This document shows, piece by piece, positions 1 through 12,424 of a stretch of DNA of 64,000 nt; the first letter of the stretch is position 1; each line of letters starts with the position of its first letter. The stretch lies in the NCBI GenBank assembly GCA_905221605.1, contig CAJNDS010000114.1, forward strand, positions 845,298 to 909,297, given 5' to 3'. The notes under the pieces are model-generated. The model was given only the letters and a program-made list of their open reading frames with translations, made no database searches and was not told where the DNA came from. The DNA comes from Symbiodinium natans. Its lineage: Eukaryota; Sar; Dinophyceae; Suessiales; Symbiodiniaceae. The position numbers and the translations under genes are program-made.

Positions 1-59
1 CTGGCCCTTTCTTTCCGTAGTCCTTGGAAGCAAGTGCCGAGCTGTCAAAACCCTAAACC

Positions 60-1760
60 CGAAACTCGAAACCCTAAACCCTAAACCCTAAACCCTGAAC
101 CCTGAACCCTAAACCCAGCCAGGACATTCGGGCCTCGAAGAGCCTGTCGGCAGTCGAGAACCAGATCGCGGACGCCCAGGCGCAGCTGGATGCCACCAAG
201 GCCTCCTCGGCGGGGCGCTGAGACTGCTGCGAGCACCGAGGTGGAGAATCCTTTAAGGGTTTAGCTTTGTGTGTAGGGTTTAGGGTTTGGGGTTTGGGGT
301 TTAGGGTTTGGGGTTTGGGGTTTGGGGTTTGGGGTTTGGGGTTCTGAATCTGCGGGCCAGAACAACAGAACCTGGCGAGGTCGAGTTCGTGGAAGCCATG
401 ACGCTGGGCTGCACTGGGCAAACTAGATGTCCTCGTGAAGTGCCTGTAAGCAACCCTAAACCCTAAACCCTAATCCCTAAACCCTGTAAGCAAATATGGC
501 GGCAGCCTTCTGCAGCCGAGGAACCTCAAGAAGATCGCCATGCGGGATGCGTGCCCCTGGCATTGTTTCGCGCAGCCAACGCTGATCTCATCCATTCGGA
601 TCCCTTCTCCTTTTTTCATGAAGTGGGCTGTTCCAGGGAGGCTGAGCTTCACAAGCTCAAAAAGGAGATCGACTCTGCTTGGGACTTGGTTCTGGGCAAG
701 GGTTTAGGGTTTAGGGTTTAGGGTTTAGGGTTTAGGGTTTAGGGTTTAGGGTTTAGGGTTTAGGGTTTAGGGTTTAGGGTTTAGGGTTTAGGGTGTAGGG
801 CAATCCCAGCACATCGCAGCACTCCCTGCAGACCACCCGCGGTCGAAGCTCCGCTAAGCCATCGGGACTTGGGTCTCATAAGGCCCCCCCCCCCCGGGTT
901 TTTAGTAGGGAATGAGGGAAGTAGGGCCCTGTAGATACCCTTTACGGGATTACAATAGGGCACCCTAGTTCCCTGATTCCCTCCGAAGAACCAGCCAGAA
1001 GGTTCGACAGAACTACACCCAGCTCAAGCAGGATGATGCCAAGGCACGACTGAAGCCGCTAGCCTGAGCCGGAGTGTGATCCCGTGGTCTCTGAGCGTCT
1101 CCCGAACTTTTGCCAGCTGAAAGAAGAGCTCATTGCCAGCAACGAGATGTTCAAACAGGCTTGGACCGGACGTCGGGTTTCCGGGTTTTGTTCTTCTGGC
1201 TGGTTCTTCCTAGGGGAATGAGGCCTATAGAATCCCTTAAAGGGTAATGTGTCGGGCCCTAAACCCTAAACCCTAAACCCTAAACCCTAAATCCCTCATC
1301 CCCCATGGGCTTTCTCTTCGTAGCTTTCGGCCACATGAAGGCTCAAGCCGAGCGGGACGCCCTGGAGGCGGCAGCAACCTCGGCCTGGCACCTCTACACT
1401 AGGTAGGCCCTTGGGATCTTTTATGTTTTCCCTTAGTGGGTTTAAGGGGATCCTATTCAGGAACATGTCTTCAGAGGGCTTCAAGGGCCATCCTAGTAAA
1501 CAAACCCTAAACCCTAAACCCTAAACCCTATTTAAACCCGAAAACAACTGCCGCGCTCCCGAGTTGAGTTCCGAGGCGCGGCTAGAGCGAGAGCAGCTCA
1601 GCGGCAAGGCCGCAGCCGCGTTGTGGGCGCTGCTGTGGTTTCTTCACGGCTCCTCTGTTTTTCCGGGAGTAAACCTTACACTTTAAACCTTAAACCCAAA
1701 GACCCTAAACCCTAAACCCAAATACCCTAAACCCTAAACCCTAAACCCCAAACCCTAGGA
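60..1760. repeat. Interspersed telomere-like heptamer tracts, 5' block
   Basis: Short (CCCTAAA)n tracts at about 60-116, 454-486, 1258-1294, 1502-1532 and 1705-1757 alternate with (TTTAGGG)n tracts at 268-343 and 699-795. They occupy the introns of the coiled-coil gene and switch orientation between neighbours, unlike a chromosome end. Confidence 0.9.
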
Positions 1761-3854
1761 ATTGCTCTTGGGAGGTCCAGGAGGAGCTTCTGGAGCTGGA
1801 GAGGCTCATCGAGGAGACCGGATGATCGTCCTCAGAGCCTTCAACCCAAAACTTCCTAACCCCTTCTTTGGGGGTTTAGGGTTTAGGGTTTAGGGTTTAG
1901 GGTTTAGGGTTTAGGGTTTAGGGTTTAGGGTGTTCTCGTATGCAGTGCATGTTGCCGACCTGGGCGGACCTGGCCATGGGGCCCTGGGAGGCCCCATTTG
2001 TTTTTTGTCGGCCCTGTGGTTTGTGTTCCTGAACCCTAAACCCTAAGCCCTAAGCCCTAAGCCCTAAGCCCTAAGCCCTTTTAATGTGGTCGTGATGGGC
2101 AGACACTGGAGGTAACAGCAACAGAAGTTGCAAGTGTTCTTGTCCGTTTTCCACAGTTGCACACTCCTTCAGTCAAAGACGTTTGTCCGGCATGCGGCTC
2201 TACAGCTGCTTTAGTTGCAAAGATACTGTAGCATCTTGCCTGTGGCTACCCACGTCTTGTCATTACCATGCCAGTACGCCAGATGTGCTGAGCGAAGTCC
2301 GATACAGATTCAACTGAGTTTTGTGTGTGCGACCGGATCCCAAATTTCAGGGCCTCCCTCAGGAAATTCAAGCTCCAACTTCCAGATTCCTTTGTTCTAG
2401 ATTTTCGTGGGCCCACCTCCGCAGGACTTCAACTAATCTCCACACCCCAAAACGCTTTGGGCCCTAGAAACCCTCCCAGTCCTAAAAGCCCTATAAACCC
2501 TACATAAACCCTATATACACCCTATATAAACCCTATCAGCGCTGAGGGCCATTCTGAGACTACATCTTCTTGCTGCGTAGGAGTTCACAAATCTGGAAGT
2601 TTAAAATCTGGAATCAAGAATCTGGAAGTTTAGGGTTTAGGGTGTGGGGTTTGGGGGTTAGGGGTTGAAGTCCTGTGGACATGGGCCCCTTGCAAATTTG
2701 GAATGTGGAAATGCGGAGGTTTGACAACTTGGCATATGTAAGAAATTAAAACCTCAATACGACAGAAACTGATGTTCTAAGTGGAGGGGAGAGGAGCATG
2801 CGTACGTTCATACATGTATATGAGCAAGAAAACGACCCTAAACCCTAACCCTAAACCCTAAATCCTAAACCCCACCCGCCTTGGCATTCCCAGCAACATG
2901 AACGACAAGACACCAAGATATACTAAAGTAAGTTTGAGCACGATCTGTCGAAATAGCAGAAATAACATGTGAGAAGACTCTATAACGTATGCACCATATT
3001 ATGCGTCCTAATGTAGGGTTTGGAAATTTAAGGTTCAAACTTCGTCTTCAGGAGATCACAAACTGCGAGATAAATATGACATTGTAATCATGTAGCAGAG
3101 TGTCATTACGTATGGTGTGGTAGTTCGTAGGTCATTATCCTACGTGACGCTGTGTTGAAATACATTGTAGCATTCTATGTTATTGGTAGTACATGCCTGT
3201 CAAAGAGCAGACATGATGGCATGTTGGCTTGCCAGGTCACTCCAGAGTGTCGCGAGAGTTGTGTCTCACATGCCGCAACTCCCGAACCCAGAATCCTAAA
3301 AACCCTAGAAGCCCTAAAAGCCCCAAAAACCCTAAACCGTTTGCGATGCCAAGCCATTGACAGAGTGTGAAAAGTTGCCACGGGCAGGAGCAGACGCAGG
3401 AGAACGCCAGCGGCTTGTGGGGCTGCATCACCTTTGATGCTTTGGCACACCTGCTTTAGGGTTTAGGGTTGAGGGTTTAGGGTTGCCCCTTTGGCCTTAG
3501 ATCCTTTTTGGGGGGATGTCTGGGTTTCTTCACGATGTGGTGAAGCCTGAGACAGGCGCCACACAGTTCAGCGGAGATCCGTTTGCTCTGCCGTCGACTG
3601 AAGGCCAACTACCAGCAAGAGCTTCTTGCGGCCAGGGACGACTTGGAAAGCCAGTCCCCCAGCGCTCGACAACCAAGATGCATCAGAGATCCTGGTGAAC
3701 CATCCTGAAGCCCTTGACCCTAAGCCCTAAACCCTAAGCCCTAAACCCTAAACCCGAAACCCTAAACCCTAAACCCTAAACCCTAAACCCTAAACCTCAA
3801 CTTGTGTCAGGCAAGATGCGGGACAAGGAGGAAGCCAAACTTCTCACGGAGAAG
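123..3854 (+). CDS. Coiled-coil protein, chain of short phase-0 exons (partial gene)
   Basis: Inferred exons: 123-200, 641-676, 999-1043, 1117-1158, 1341-1382, 1564-1608, about 1775-1813, 3577-3630 and 3816-3854. Each is preceded by AG; most are followed by GC (201, 677, 1044, 1159, 1383, 1609, 3631) and the rest by GA (1814, 3855). Each starts and ends at a codon boundary. Translations are heptad-like and charged, e.g. SLSAVENQIADAQAQLDATK, AELHKLKKEIDS, LKEELIASNEMFKQ, AQAERDALEAAATS, LSSEARLEREQLSGK and MRDKEEAKLLTEK. Introns are largely CCCTAAA/TTTAGGG tracts. No start, stop or globular domain was identified, so this is a structural protein of unknown role with missing exons. A generic coiled coil cannot be assigned to a family. 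Individual boundaries may shift by a few codons, but the repeated pattern argues against chance ORFs. Confidence 0.6.
1826..3560. other. Region without recognised genes between coiled-coil exons
   Basis: Contains TTTAGGG (1868-1931), CCCTAAA/CCCTAAG (2033-2081, 2840-2870) and degenerate heptamers (2460-2530, 3300-3340). The short frames here are repeat-derived or show no protein features. Confidence 0.6.
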
Positions 3855-5630
3855 GACTCCTCTTGCACGGCTGGGGTGTTGTTCTGCTTCAGGGTCCCTT
3901 TTAGGGGGTGCTGTTTAGGGTTTAGGGTTTAGGGTTTAGGGTTTAGGGTTTAGGGTTTAGGGTTGAGGGAATCCAGCACAACAGCTACCGATGACGGGAT
4001 CCACAGCTGGAACTGTGACCAGCTGCAGATTTCATTCTGTCTGTTGCAAACGGTGTACCTCAGCAACTGCACTTCGATACGTGGGCCCGCATGTCAAGTA
4101 GTAGGTTGATTAAGTACGGTACGATTATCCCCGAAGGATTCCTATATACGCTCACCAAAACCCTAGGCTCTGCAAATGTGAACACAACCCCAAATCAGCT
4201 CTCGACGGCGGTCCAGGCACATCAGCTGGTCGACACGCTCTAAGCCATTGGCCATACGGGCGTTTCCAGAAGTTCGGGGTACCCCCCCTTTTGGGTAATG
4301 AGAGGATCGTAGTATGTTGGGCACATAAGCATACCCCGGAATTTGGGAGATACCCGCATGGCTGGCAGTAGTGTCTCACAGAGTTGGGATGGCCCTCCTG
4401 AGATCTTGGTGACATTGGTGAGAATTCAGGGTATGAGGGTTTAGGGTTTTAGGGTTTAGGGTTTAGGGTTAGGCTTTATACATGCTGCCCCACAAATCGT
4501 CGAGTGCCTGTGTTCTCAAGCAGGCAAAGTGTCACTTCAGCCAAAGCTTGCTGCTGCATGGCCATTTTCGCAGGCATGTTTCACAGTGCTGCTGAGCAGC
4601 TCGCACCGCATGTGAATCCGCAGCGTTAACGTGCATTTCTTACTCATTGGTGTTAGTATTAGCGATGCTGACGACGATGAAGGTGACTAGCAAGCAATGG
4701 ACAAGTTATCACGGTACTGATGCTCATGACTCATGTCGTTTGCAACAAGAACGGTGACGATAATGTCGGCTTCTGGCAGGCCTGAGCGAAAACATCCGAG
4801 AGTGGGATTTGGCCTTGTGTTCGCTGACCCCCTTATGCTACTCGCCAATGTCTAGAACACGCCTATTTGTAAAGGCCGTGCAGACGTTTTGTCGCGAGTT
4901 CGACTTTGGCAGATGACGCTTAAAGGACCGCAGCTAGGTGCAAATCCCTCGGTATTCACAGGTACACCCCCTGTTCATCTAGACCCTTTGAATCCGGTAA
5001 TTAGACCGAAAGAGCCCGTTCATCTTGAGTGCACTCGGCAGGTTGCTCCAGGACACGTGAAGATATGCAGCAGTTCAAATCAATAGGGATGAAGACGCGG
5101 AGAGAAAGCACGAACCATGGGCAACCGCAAGACTGCAAGTGTATGCCGATTCTGCTACGGTTGGCATCGCGCAAAGCGAATCTCCAATAGTCATCCATTT
5201 CTCATGTTTGGGCAATGGACAGCTCCTACGTCAGCTGCGAGGGGCTTGGTTTTATCGGCAGACAGAGCGTCCAGATGTTGTGCATGGCGACTGTTGCAAC
5301 GTGGTTTGTGTAATGCTTTTTGCATTTCCTGCGATCATGCTAGCCAAACATGCCAAACCGACTGTTCCCAATGCAAGGAACCTTGCAAAAGTGAAATGCA
5401 GAATTCTGCTCAGAGGCACCCGCTCAGTCGTCATCCCAAGTCGGCCGTTTGCCGACTCGGCTTCTAAACGCGCCACAGGCCAGGGTCGTCACTTGAGGGG
5501 ATCGGAGTGGAGTTCTCGAGGCCTGCTTGTATCAGCCGTTGGCCAACCCTAAACCCTAAACCCTAAACCCTAAACCCTAAACCCTAAACCCTAAACCCTA
5601 AACCCTAAACCCTAAGCCGCAAACCCTATC
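3717..5630. other. Telomere-like tracts and unassigned DNA before the transporter
   Basis: CCCTAAA at 3717-3797, TTTAGGG at 3916-3964 and 4438-4470, and a 10-copy CCCTAAA tract at 5546-5620. Between 5100 and 5550 two overlapping frames of 116-137 codons exist. One holds a hydrophobic stretch (VVCVMLFAFPAIMLA) but no recognised domain. I could not find the transporter start or a transit peptide here. Confidence 0.5.
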
Positions 5631-6422
5631 CCCGTGATCGCTTGTGCAGGTCCGGCCCCCTGCACAAGTGCCGAGGACGCACGAGGGAGGATGGTCCCAA
5701 TGCACCGCCTCAGGTTTGGCCATGGCTGCTTGGCGGCACTTATAGGGCAAGCAGATTCATGGTGGGGGTTTGCGAAAATAGGGCTTAGGGTTTAGGGTTT
5801 AGGGTTTTAGGGTTTTAGGTTTTAGGGTTTAGGGGGGCCCCCAACATAGATCCCCAAATAGCAGGATCTTCCTTAGAATAAGGACCCCAATAAGGCACCC
5901 TGAATTTCGGAAACCCCCATGTGACAACGCATGACATGGGAAGTAGTGCAGGCGAAGCGTAGCGTTGATTGGCAGGCTGGCACACTGCGGGTTGCAAAGA
6001 GGTATATCAAAGAGGCTCGTGCGCACGCTGGCGTTGAGAGTTGAGACCGATGCTTGCGGCGGCCTGTATTCACTGCCACTTCTCATACATGTTCACGTCT
6101 TCTTCCCACCAAGACAGATAGAATGGCAGGCAGGCCGGTGCACATCTGGAAGAGCAGGCCGGGTCTGCAATTGCCAGACCGACGTCGCACGTCACATGTC
6201 CACACCCGGAACCTCTGGAGGAAGTCAGCCGCAGCAGTCTCCAGAAGGCATGCGAGCCACATGCAAAAGGACGATCCTGTGATTTCCAAACTCTGAGAAA
6301 TGCAACCCCATCGCCCCTGTGAGCTGGGCAGGCAGGCAACAATGGGGTGGAGCTGCACTGGCCGGCACCACGCAGTGTGTGGACATCTAGCTCAGAAACA
6401 AGAGCACATGACGCCCATGCAG

Positions 6423-8400
6423 GTTCCCACAGTCATCACGGTCAGCATTGGACTGTTCATTCGCTTCGTATGCCCGGTTCCGGAAGGCCATCGCAGACTT
6501 GTCAAAACTTTCAGTTGTATGGCCCAACGAGTCATGTCTCATGATGTCTCATGTGCGGGATGCTGCCTTTCTACCAGGAGTCTCCGAGCAGGGCCATTCT
6601 GTCTTCGCGCTCTTCGTGGCCACGGCACGCTCTTGAAGGGTGTAGGGCTTAGGGATTTTGATTGTTTAACTGGCTTATACGACCTGCAACGATGGTCAGA
6701 ACCGCCACTCCCCCTCGGGCAGGTCGCTGGCATCGTCACACAGCCTTTGCCATCTGCAGGCGGAATGACTGGCAATGCAGGTGTGGAGCTAGCTGCAGCC
6801 TTCAACGTCAGGCGTCGCTTTCTGTGCGCTTGCTGTGGGACTGATGCCGAGGGCTTACCAGCAGTGTTGCTAGACACATCAGAAATCGAACGCGGCATTT
6901 AAACCCTAAACCCTAAACCCTAAACCGGATGACCACCAACCAAGGACGAAAACGTCGCTGCCTCGGAGCTGCTACGCTGTACAGCTCGAGAAGCCTTAGC
7001 TTTGATCGAAAGACCTAGAGGGTTTAGCGTTTAGGATTTAGGGTTTAGGGTTTAGGGTCTAGGTTTAGGGTTAAAGTCACAATTCAGCAAAAAAGAAGCT
7101 ACAACTAGCCGAGCTTCCAATTGGTATCGGTGGCTCCTTTGCCAGCTCCGCATCTTTTAAACCCTAAACCCCTAAACCCTGAACCCTCAACAGTTTGTTA
7201 TGGACACCAGGCTGACGTTCGCCGAAGGGGTGGCCGCGTTCACCGATGAGGCCGGGGTGTTGCCATGGTGCTATCAGTTTAGGGCTTTGTTTTGGGGTTT
7301 GGGGTGTTCGAGCAACCTCAGACTCGCGCGACAGTGCCACTTAATGTTACTTGCAGTTTCAAGAAAGAGCCGCGCGGGACGGGCATGTGGCATCGTCCAG
7401 CATCATTCAGCCTTGCAGATCTAAGTTCTTAAGCTCGATTCAAGCGAGGTGCTGTGGCTGGTACTGCTCTCCTTTTTCTTCACCAAGGACTGGCGGTGCC
7501 TTGCAAGCGAGTTTTTCTGGAAGCGCGGCCCTACGCCCTAAACCCTGAACCCTAAACCCTAAGCCCTAAGCCCTAAACCCTAAACCCCAGTCTGTCCCAT
7601 CGGGGGCGATGTGCGGAGGGCTTTGCAAAGACTGGCCTCGGTGATCGAATTGCTTTGAGTGCCCCAACCATGTTGTGTACCGCTTGCTTCCCGGAAGCCA
7701 GAACCAAAAAGGTGATTGTCAATCTTTACAGGGTTTAGGGTTTTGTGTTTAGGGTTAGGGTTTAGGGGAGTATGCCATACATTTTAAATGGGATTGTGAG
7801 GTGCTAGCACACTCTGGGCGGTTTCCCTGCGAGATTCTTGAGAAGGTATTGTTCGCCTGATGGGGAGAACAACCCTTGGACTGGCTTATGGCCTCAACTT
7901 GGCAGAAGGAGGCCCTTCTGCTCCCTGTGGTTTATGGTTTACGGCTTAGGGTTTAGGGGTACAGGAATCTAAGTTAAAGTACCAAAAAGACATCTATAGC
8001 ACACACCTCAACATTTGCGAGATCATATCCGTAGCATGGTGACTTTATGATTCGAACATGTAGCAAATGACATCTGATGTCGCTTCTCTTCTCTGGTAAC
8101 TTAGTTGCTGCCATGGAAGCTAAACTTTGTTACATACATCTGCAGGAATATACAGCAATAATATGCGCTAAGTTACGAGAAAAGGGGTATACAGTCAGTA
8201 AGTAGTATGGATTCCTTCTTGCGCTAACTTGGCTAAGTTCCTTCACAGTAACCCAGGTTTTTGTAGCACACATCTAACCCTAAACCCTAAACCCTAAAAC
8301 CTCCTTGAGCATCTGCCACTCGACTGCAGTGCTGGCGGCGGGCATGCCGGCTTCAGCTGCGCGAGCTGTGATATGCCCAGTCGCAAGGCTTTGCACCTTA
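6423..8400 (+). CDS. DASS/SLC13-type dicarboxylate transporter, N-terminal half exons
   Basis: Exons and translations: 6423-6486 (VPTVITVSIGLFIRFVCPVPE); 6578-6624 (GVSEQGHSVFALFVAT); 6723-6759 (VAGIVTQPLPSA, 3' end uncertain); 7194-7250 (FVMDTRLTFAEGVAAFTDE); 7449-7487 (VLWLVLLSFFFTK); 7619-7658 (GFAKTGLGDRIAL); 7846-7908 (IVRLMGRTTLGLAYGLNLAE); 8330 to about 8400 (VLAAGMPASAARAV...). Read in order they follow the divalent anion:sodium symporter fold: first helix, QPLP loop, the block ending AFTDE-VLWL, the GFxKTGLGDRIA motif, then the helix leading to the first substrate motif. Phases agree at every junction except between 6759 and 7194, where about ten residues are missing, so an exon was not found. 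Donors are GC, GA and one GT. Closest recalled relatives are plastid 2-oxoglutarate/malate translocators, which exchange dicarboxylates across the plastid envelope. The transit peptide and start codon were not located. Confidence 0.82.
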
Positions 8401-8469
8401 GTCTTCAGGGCGTCAAGAAATTGGACCCCCGAAACCCTAGACCCTAAACCCTAAACCCTAAACCTTAAA

Positions 8470-9600
8470 CCCCCCGAAATCACAGGGCTGCTGTAATTTG
8501 CACGCGAATGGTGGGATACTCAGTGTCAGTAAATGGCTCCGGTGTGTTTCGAATGCAGCCGGACCAACATTCATCGACCATGCTCGGTTTCAGGATTTAG
8601 GATTTAGGTTTTCGGGTTTAGGGGTTAGGGAGTAATACTGTACGATAAAAGCATGCTGCCCAGCATATTGTTGCTACGTCTGTGTTCCGCCTAGCTGCAC
8701 AGAACCTTCCCCTCCTGAGATTCTGTCGCGCTATGCTGGAATGATATACAACGCTCACAGAGCACATACTCTCATCGTGCCACAAATGCCACAATTAGAA
8801 TGCTCTTCTAGGTCAGGCGTCCCTGTGTCTATCGCGTAAACTAAATCTCAAGAGCGCCGAGGCCGGGGTTTTCTATCCGCTGGCAGACTCAGTTGCCAAG
8901 GCAAGGGTGGTTGGAATTGAGGGTTTTATAGAAGCTGTCAACATGGGAGGTTCTCTAAAGTATATGGTCCTTCTTACCGCTCCTGTTGTTCCTGTTGTGA
9001 TACGTGCCTTGCATCTAGGGTACTGTAAACAAGAAGGGGACCAGCATTGAGAGAACTGCCCACATGGTCATTGTCGTCATTGGTATTGCCAAGAATTTGT
9101 CGACTTCTCGGATATTGCACTGCGAACGCAAGCGAACGTGCCTGGTTAGCAGGCATGCGGCTCGGACCCAGCAAAGAACCAGGTGCGCAGCTTAGATCCT
9201 CATGGCACAGAAAGCCCCGCTTGAGAGGTGAGAAGGCATGAGTAAGGCATGGCCTTTTGGAAAGGTCACCCATCGCCTTGGTAGATTTCAGATGAAAGAA
9301 GTTTCTGACACATGTGACCGCCGATTCTTGGCTCAGCTGAAGCTCAAAATAGCGCAAGTCTTCTTCAGGTTTGGGGGGTTAACTGACTGGCCTACCCCTC
9401 GCCAGCTCTCCAACCCTGGGGAAAACACAACTCTAAACCCTAAACCCTAAACCCCAGACTCCGATCTGCGGCAATCTCCAAAGTGTTTCAGCCTGCCGGC
9501 ATGTTTGACTTCGACATGCTGGAGGCTGCGCCAGAGATGGACAGCGGAGGAGAGCCTTCTGACAAGACAAGACGATAGAGGAACCCCTTCCCCCTAATAT
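8470..9600. other. Unassigned DNA inside the proposed transporter intron
   Basis: Contains CCCTAAA at 8430-8465 and 9432-9453, and degenerate TTTAGG at 8590-8630. Overlapping frames of 60-127 codons on both strands at 8.97-9.45 kb show no recognisable domain. A missing transporter exon (the segment after ARAVICPVARLC) may lie here. Confidence 0.4.
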
Positions 9601-9602
9601 TA

Positions 9603-12126
9603 AACGGGGGGGGGGGGGGGGGTGTGCAGCTTAAATAGGGTTTATTTGGAAGCTGGCACTCGTGTTCACAAGAGGAAAAAAGGCCCCAAAACGTATACTT
9701 ATTTACAAGAGCCAACTTCCAAATAGACCCTATTTTAGGTCCTAGGGGGGGTCCCAGGCCTGAATTAAATATGAAGGCCCCGATTTAAATATGAATATTT
9801 AATTCTGGAGCTTCATATTTAAATTATTTAATTCGGGCCCGGGAATTAAATAATTTAAATAATTTGTAATTTAAATAATTTAAATAATTTAAATCCTGGA
9901 GGGGGGGGGGCGGGCCTCCTCCCGCAGGAGGAATTAAATAATTTAAATATGAAGGCCCCGAATTAAATATTAATATTTAATTCGGAGCCTTCATATTTAA
10001 ATTATTTAATTCTTCCTGCGGGAGGAGGCCCGCCCCCCCCCTCCAGGATTTAAAATATTTAAATTATTTAAATTATTTAAATTATTTAAATTATTTAATT
10101 CCCGGGCCCGATTTAAATAATTTAAATATGAAGGCCACGATTTAAATATGAATATTTAATTCGGGAGCTTCATATTTAAATTATTTAATTCGGGCCCGGG
10201 AATTAAATAATTTAAATAATTTAAATAATTTAAATAATTTAAATCCTGGAGGCGGGCCTCCCGCAGGAAGAATTAAATAATTTAAATATGAAGGCCCCGA
10301 ATTAAATATTAATATTTAATTCGGGGCCTTCATATTTAAATTATTTAATTCCTCCTGCGGGAGGAGGCCCGGCCCCCCCCCCCCCTCCAGGATTTAAATT
10401 ATTTAAATTATTTAAATTATTATTTAAATTATTTAAATTATTTAATTCCCGGGCCCGATTTAAATAATTTAAATATGAAGCTCCCGAATTAAATATTCAT
10501 ATTTAAATCGTGGCCTTCATATTTAAATTATTTAAATCGGGCCCGGGAATTAAATAATTTAAATAATTTAAATAATTTAAATAATTTAAATAATTTAAAT
10601 ATTTTAAATCCTGGAGGGGGGGGGGCCGGGCCTCCTCCCGCAGGAAGAATTAAATAATTTAAATATGAAGGCCCCGAATTAAATATTAATATTTAATTCG
10701 GGGCCTTCATATTTAAATTATTTAATTCCTCCTGCGGGAGGAGGCCCGCCCCCCCCCCCCCCCCCTCCAGGATTTAAATTATTTAAATTATTTAAATTAT
10801 GTAAATTATTTAATTCCCGGGCCCGATTTAAATAATTTAAATATGAAGGCCACGATTTAAATATGAATATTTAATTCGGGAGCTTCATATTTAAATTATT
10901 TAATTCGGGCCCGGGAATTAAATAATTTAAATAATTTAAATATTTTAAATAATTTAAATAATTTAAATCCTGAGGGGGGGGGGGCCTCCTCCCGCAGGAA
11001 GACTTAAATAATTTAAATATGAAGGCCCCGAATTAAATATGAATATTTAATTCGGGGCCTTCATATTTAAATTATTTAATTCCTCCTGCGGGAGGAGGCC
11101 CGGCCCCCCCCCCTCCAGGATTTAAATTATTTAAATTATTTAAATTATTTAAATTATTTAAATTATTTAATTCCCGGGCCCGATTTAAATAATTTAAATA
11201 TGAAGCTCCCGGATTAAATATTCATATTTAAATCGTGGCCTTCATATTTAAATTATTTAAATCGGGCCCGGGAATTAAATAATTTAAATAATTTAAATAA
11301 TTTAAATAATTTAAATCCGGGAGGGGGGGGGGGCCGGGCCTCCTTTTGCAGGAGGAATTTAAATAATTTAAATATGAAGGCCCCGAATTAAATATTCATA
11401 TTTAAATCGAGGCCTTCATATGTAAATTATTTAATTCCTCCTGGGGGAGGAGGCCCGCCCCCCCCCTCCAGGATTTAAATTATTTAAATTATTTCCCGGG
11501 CCCGATTTAAATAATTTAAATATGAAGGCCACGGTTTAGATATGAATATTTAATTCGGGAGCTTCATATTTAAATCATTTAATTCGGGCCCGGGAATTAA
11601 ATAATTTAAATAATTTAAATAATTTAAATAATTTAAATAATTTAAATAATTTAAATAATTTAAATCCGGGAGGGGGGGGGGCCGGGCCTCCTTTTGCAGG
11701 AGGAATTAAATAATTTAAATATGAAGGCCCCGAATTAAATATTCATATTTAAATCGAGGCCTTCATATTTAAATTATTGAATTCCTCCTGGGGGAGGAGG
11801 CCCCCCCCCCCTCCAGGATTTAAATTATTTAAATTATTTAAATTATTTAATTCCCGGGCCCGATTTAAATAATTTAAATATGAAGGCCACGGTTTAAATA
11901 TGAATATTTAATTCGGGAGCTTCATATTTAAATTATTTAAATCGGGCCCGGGAATTAAATAATTTAAATAATTTAAATAATTTAAATCCTGGAGGGGGGG
12001 GGGGCCGGGCTTCCTCCCGCAGGAGGAATTAAATAATTTAAATATGAAGGCCCCGAATTAAATATTCATATTTAAATCGGGGCCTTCATATTTAAATTAT
12101 TTAATTCCTCCTGCGGGAGGGCCCCC
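9603..12126. repeat. Nested palindromic AT/GC array, copy 1
   Basis: After a poly-G run and a 70-base stem-loop (arms around 9638-9660 and 9706-9735), about seven units of roughly 350 bp follow. Each unit has AT-rich tracts of period 9 (AAATAATTT) and two long inverted repeats. One is centred on GAAGGCCCCG...CGGGGCCTTC and the other on CGGGCCCGGG. GC blocks (CCTCCTGCGGGAGGAGG and its complement) close the larger palindrome. It ends in CCTCCTGCGGGAGGGCCCCC at the assembly gap. No coding potential. Confidence 0.92.
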
Positions 12127-12226
12127 NNNNNNNNNNNNNNNNNNNNNNNNNNNNNNNNNNNNNNNNNNNNNNNNNNNNNNNNNNNNNNNNNNNNNNNNNN
12201 NNNNNNNNNNNNNNNNNNNNNNNNNN
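12127..12226. other. Assembly gap of exactly 100 N
   Basis: One hundred N characters, the usual placeholder for a gap of unknown length. It abuts the palindromic array on the left and an AG-rich microsatellite on the right, so contig order here is unproven. Confidence 0.95.
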
Positions 12227-12242
12227 ACAGAGAGAGAGAGAA

Positions 12243-12279
<37 letters not shown>

Positions 12280-12390
12280 AAGAGAGAGAGAGAGAGACAG
12301 AGACGGAGAGAGAGAGAGAGAGAGCGAGATTCAGAGACGGACGGACGGGCGGACGGACAGATAGACAGACGGGCAGGCAGGCAAAGAGAG
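12227..12390. repeat. AG-rich microsatellite, grading to ACGG/ACAG
   Basis: (AG)n with A interruptions, then GGACGGACGG and CAGACAGACGGGCAGGCAGG runs. Frames across it are low complexity. Confidence 0.9.
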
Positions 12391-12424
12391 AGAGGGCTGA
12401 GACCCGAAGCTCCCCTCATAGGAT

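Noticed and set aside
74-421. Minus-strand ORF with NPKPQTLNPKPQ repeats, and many similar ORFs across the window
   Set aside because: Direct translation of TTTAGGG/TTTGGGG tracts; no sequence outside the repeat supports a protein.
60-1000. True chromosome end or subtelomere
   Set aside because: Tracts are short, face both directions and continue for 50 kb with exons between them.
677-1390. Recurrent AW dipeptide as a protein motif in the coiled-coil exons
   Set aside because: It coincides with the shared donor GCYTGG; treating it as intron start keeps all exons in phase 0.
8300-8420. Minus-strand exon reading NFLDALKTKVQSLATG
   Set aside because: Looked plausible, but the plus strand over the same bases gives VLAAGMPASAARAV, which fits the transporter order and phase.
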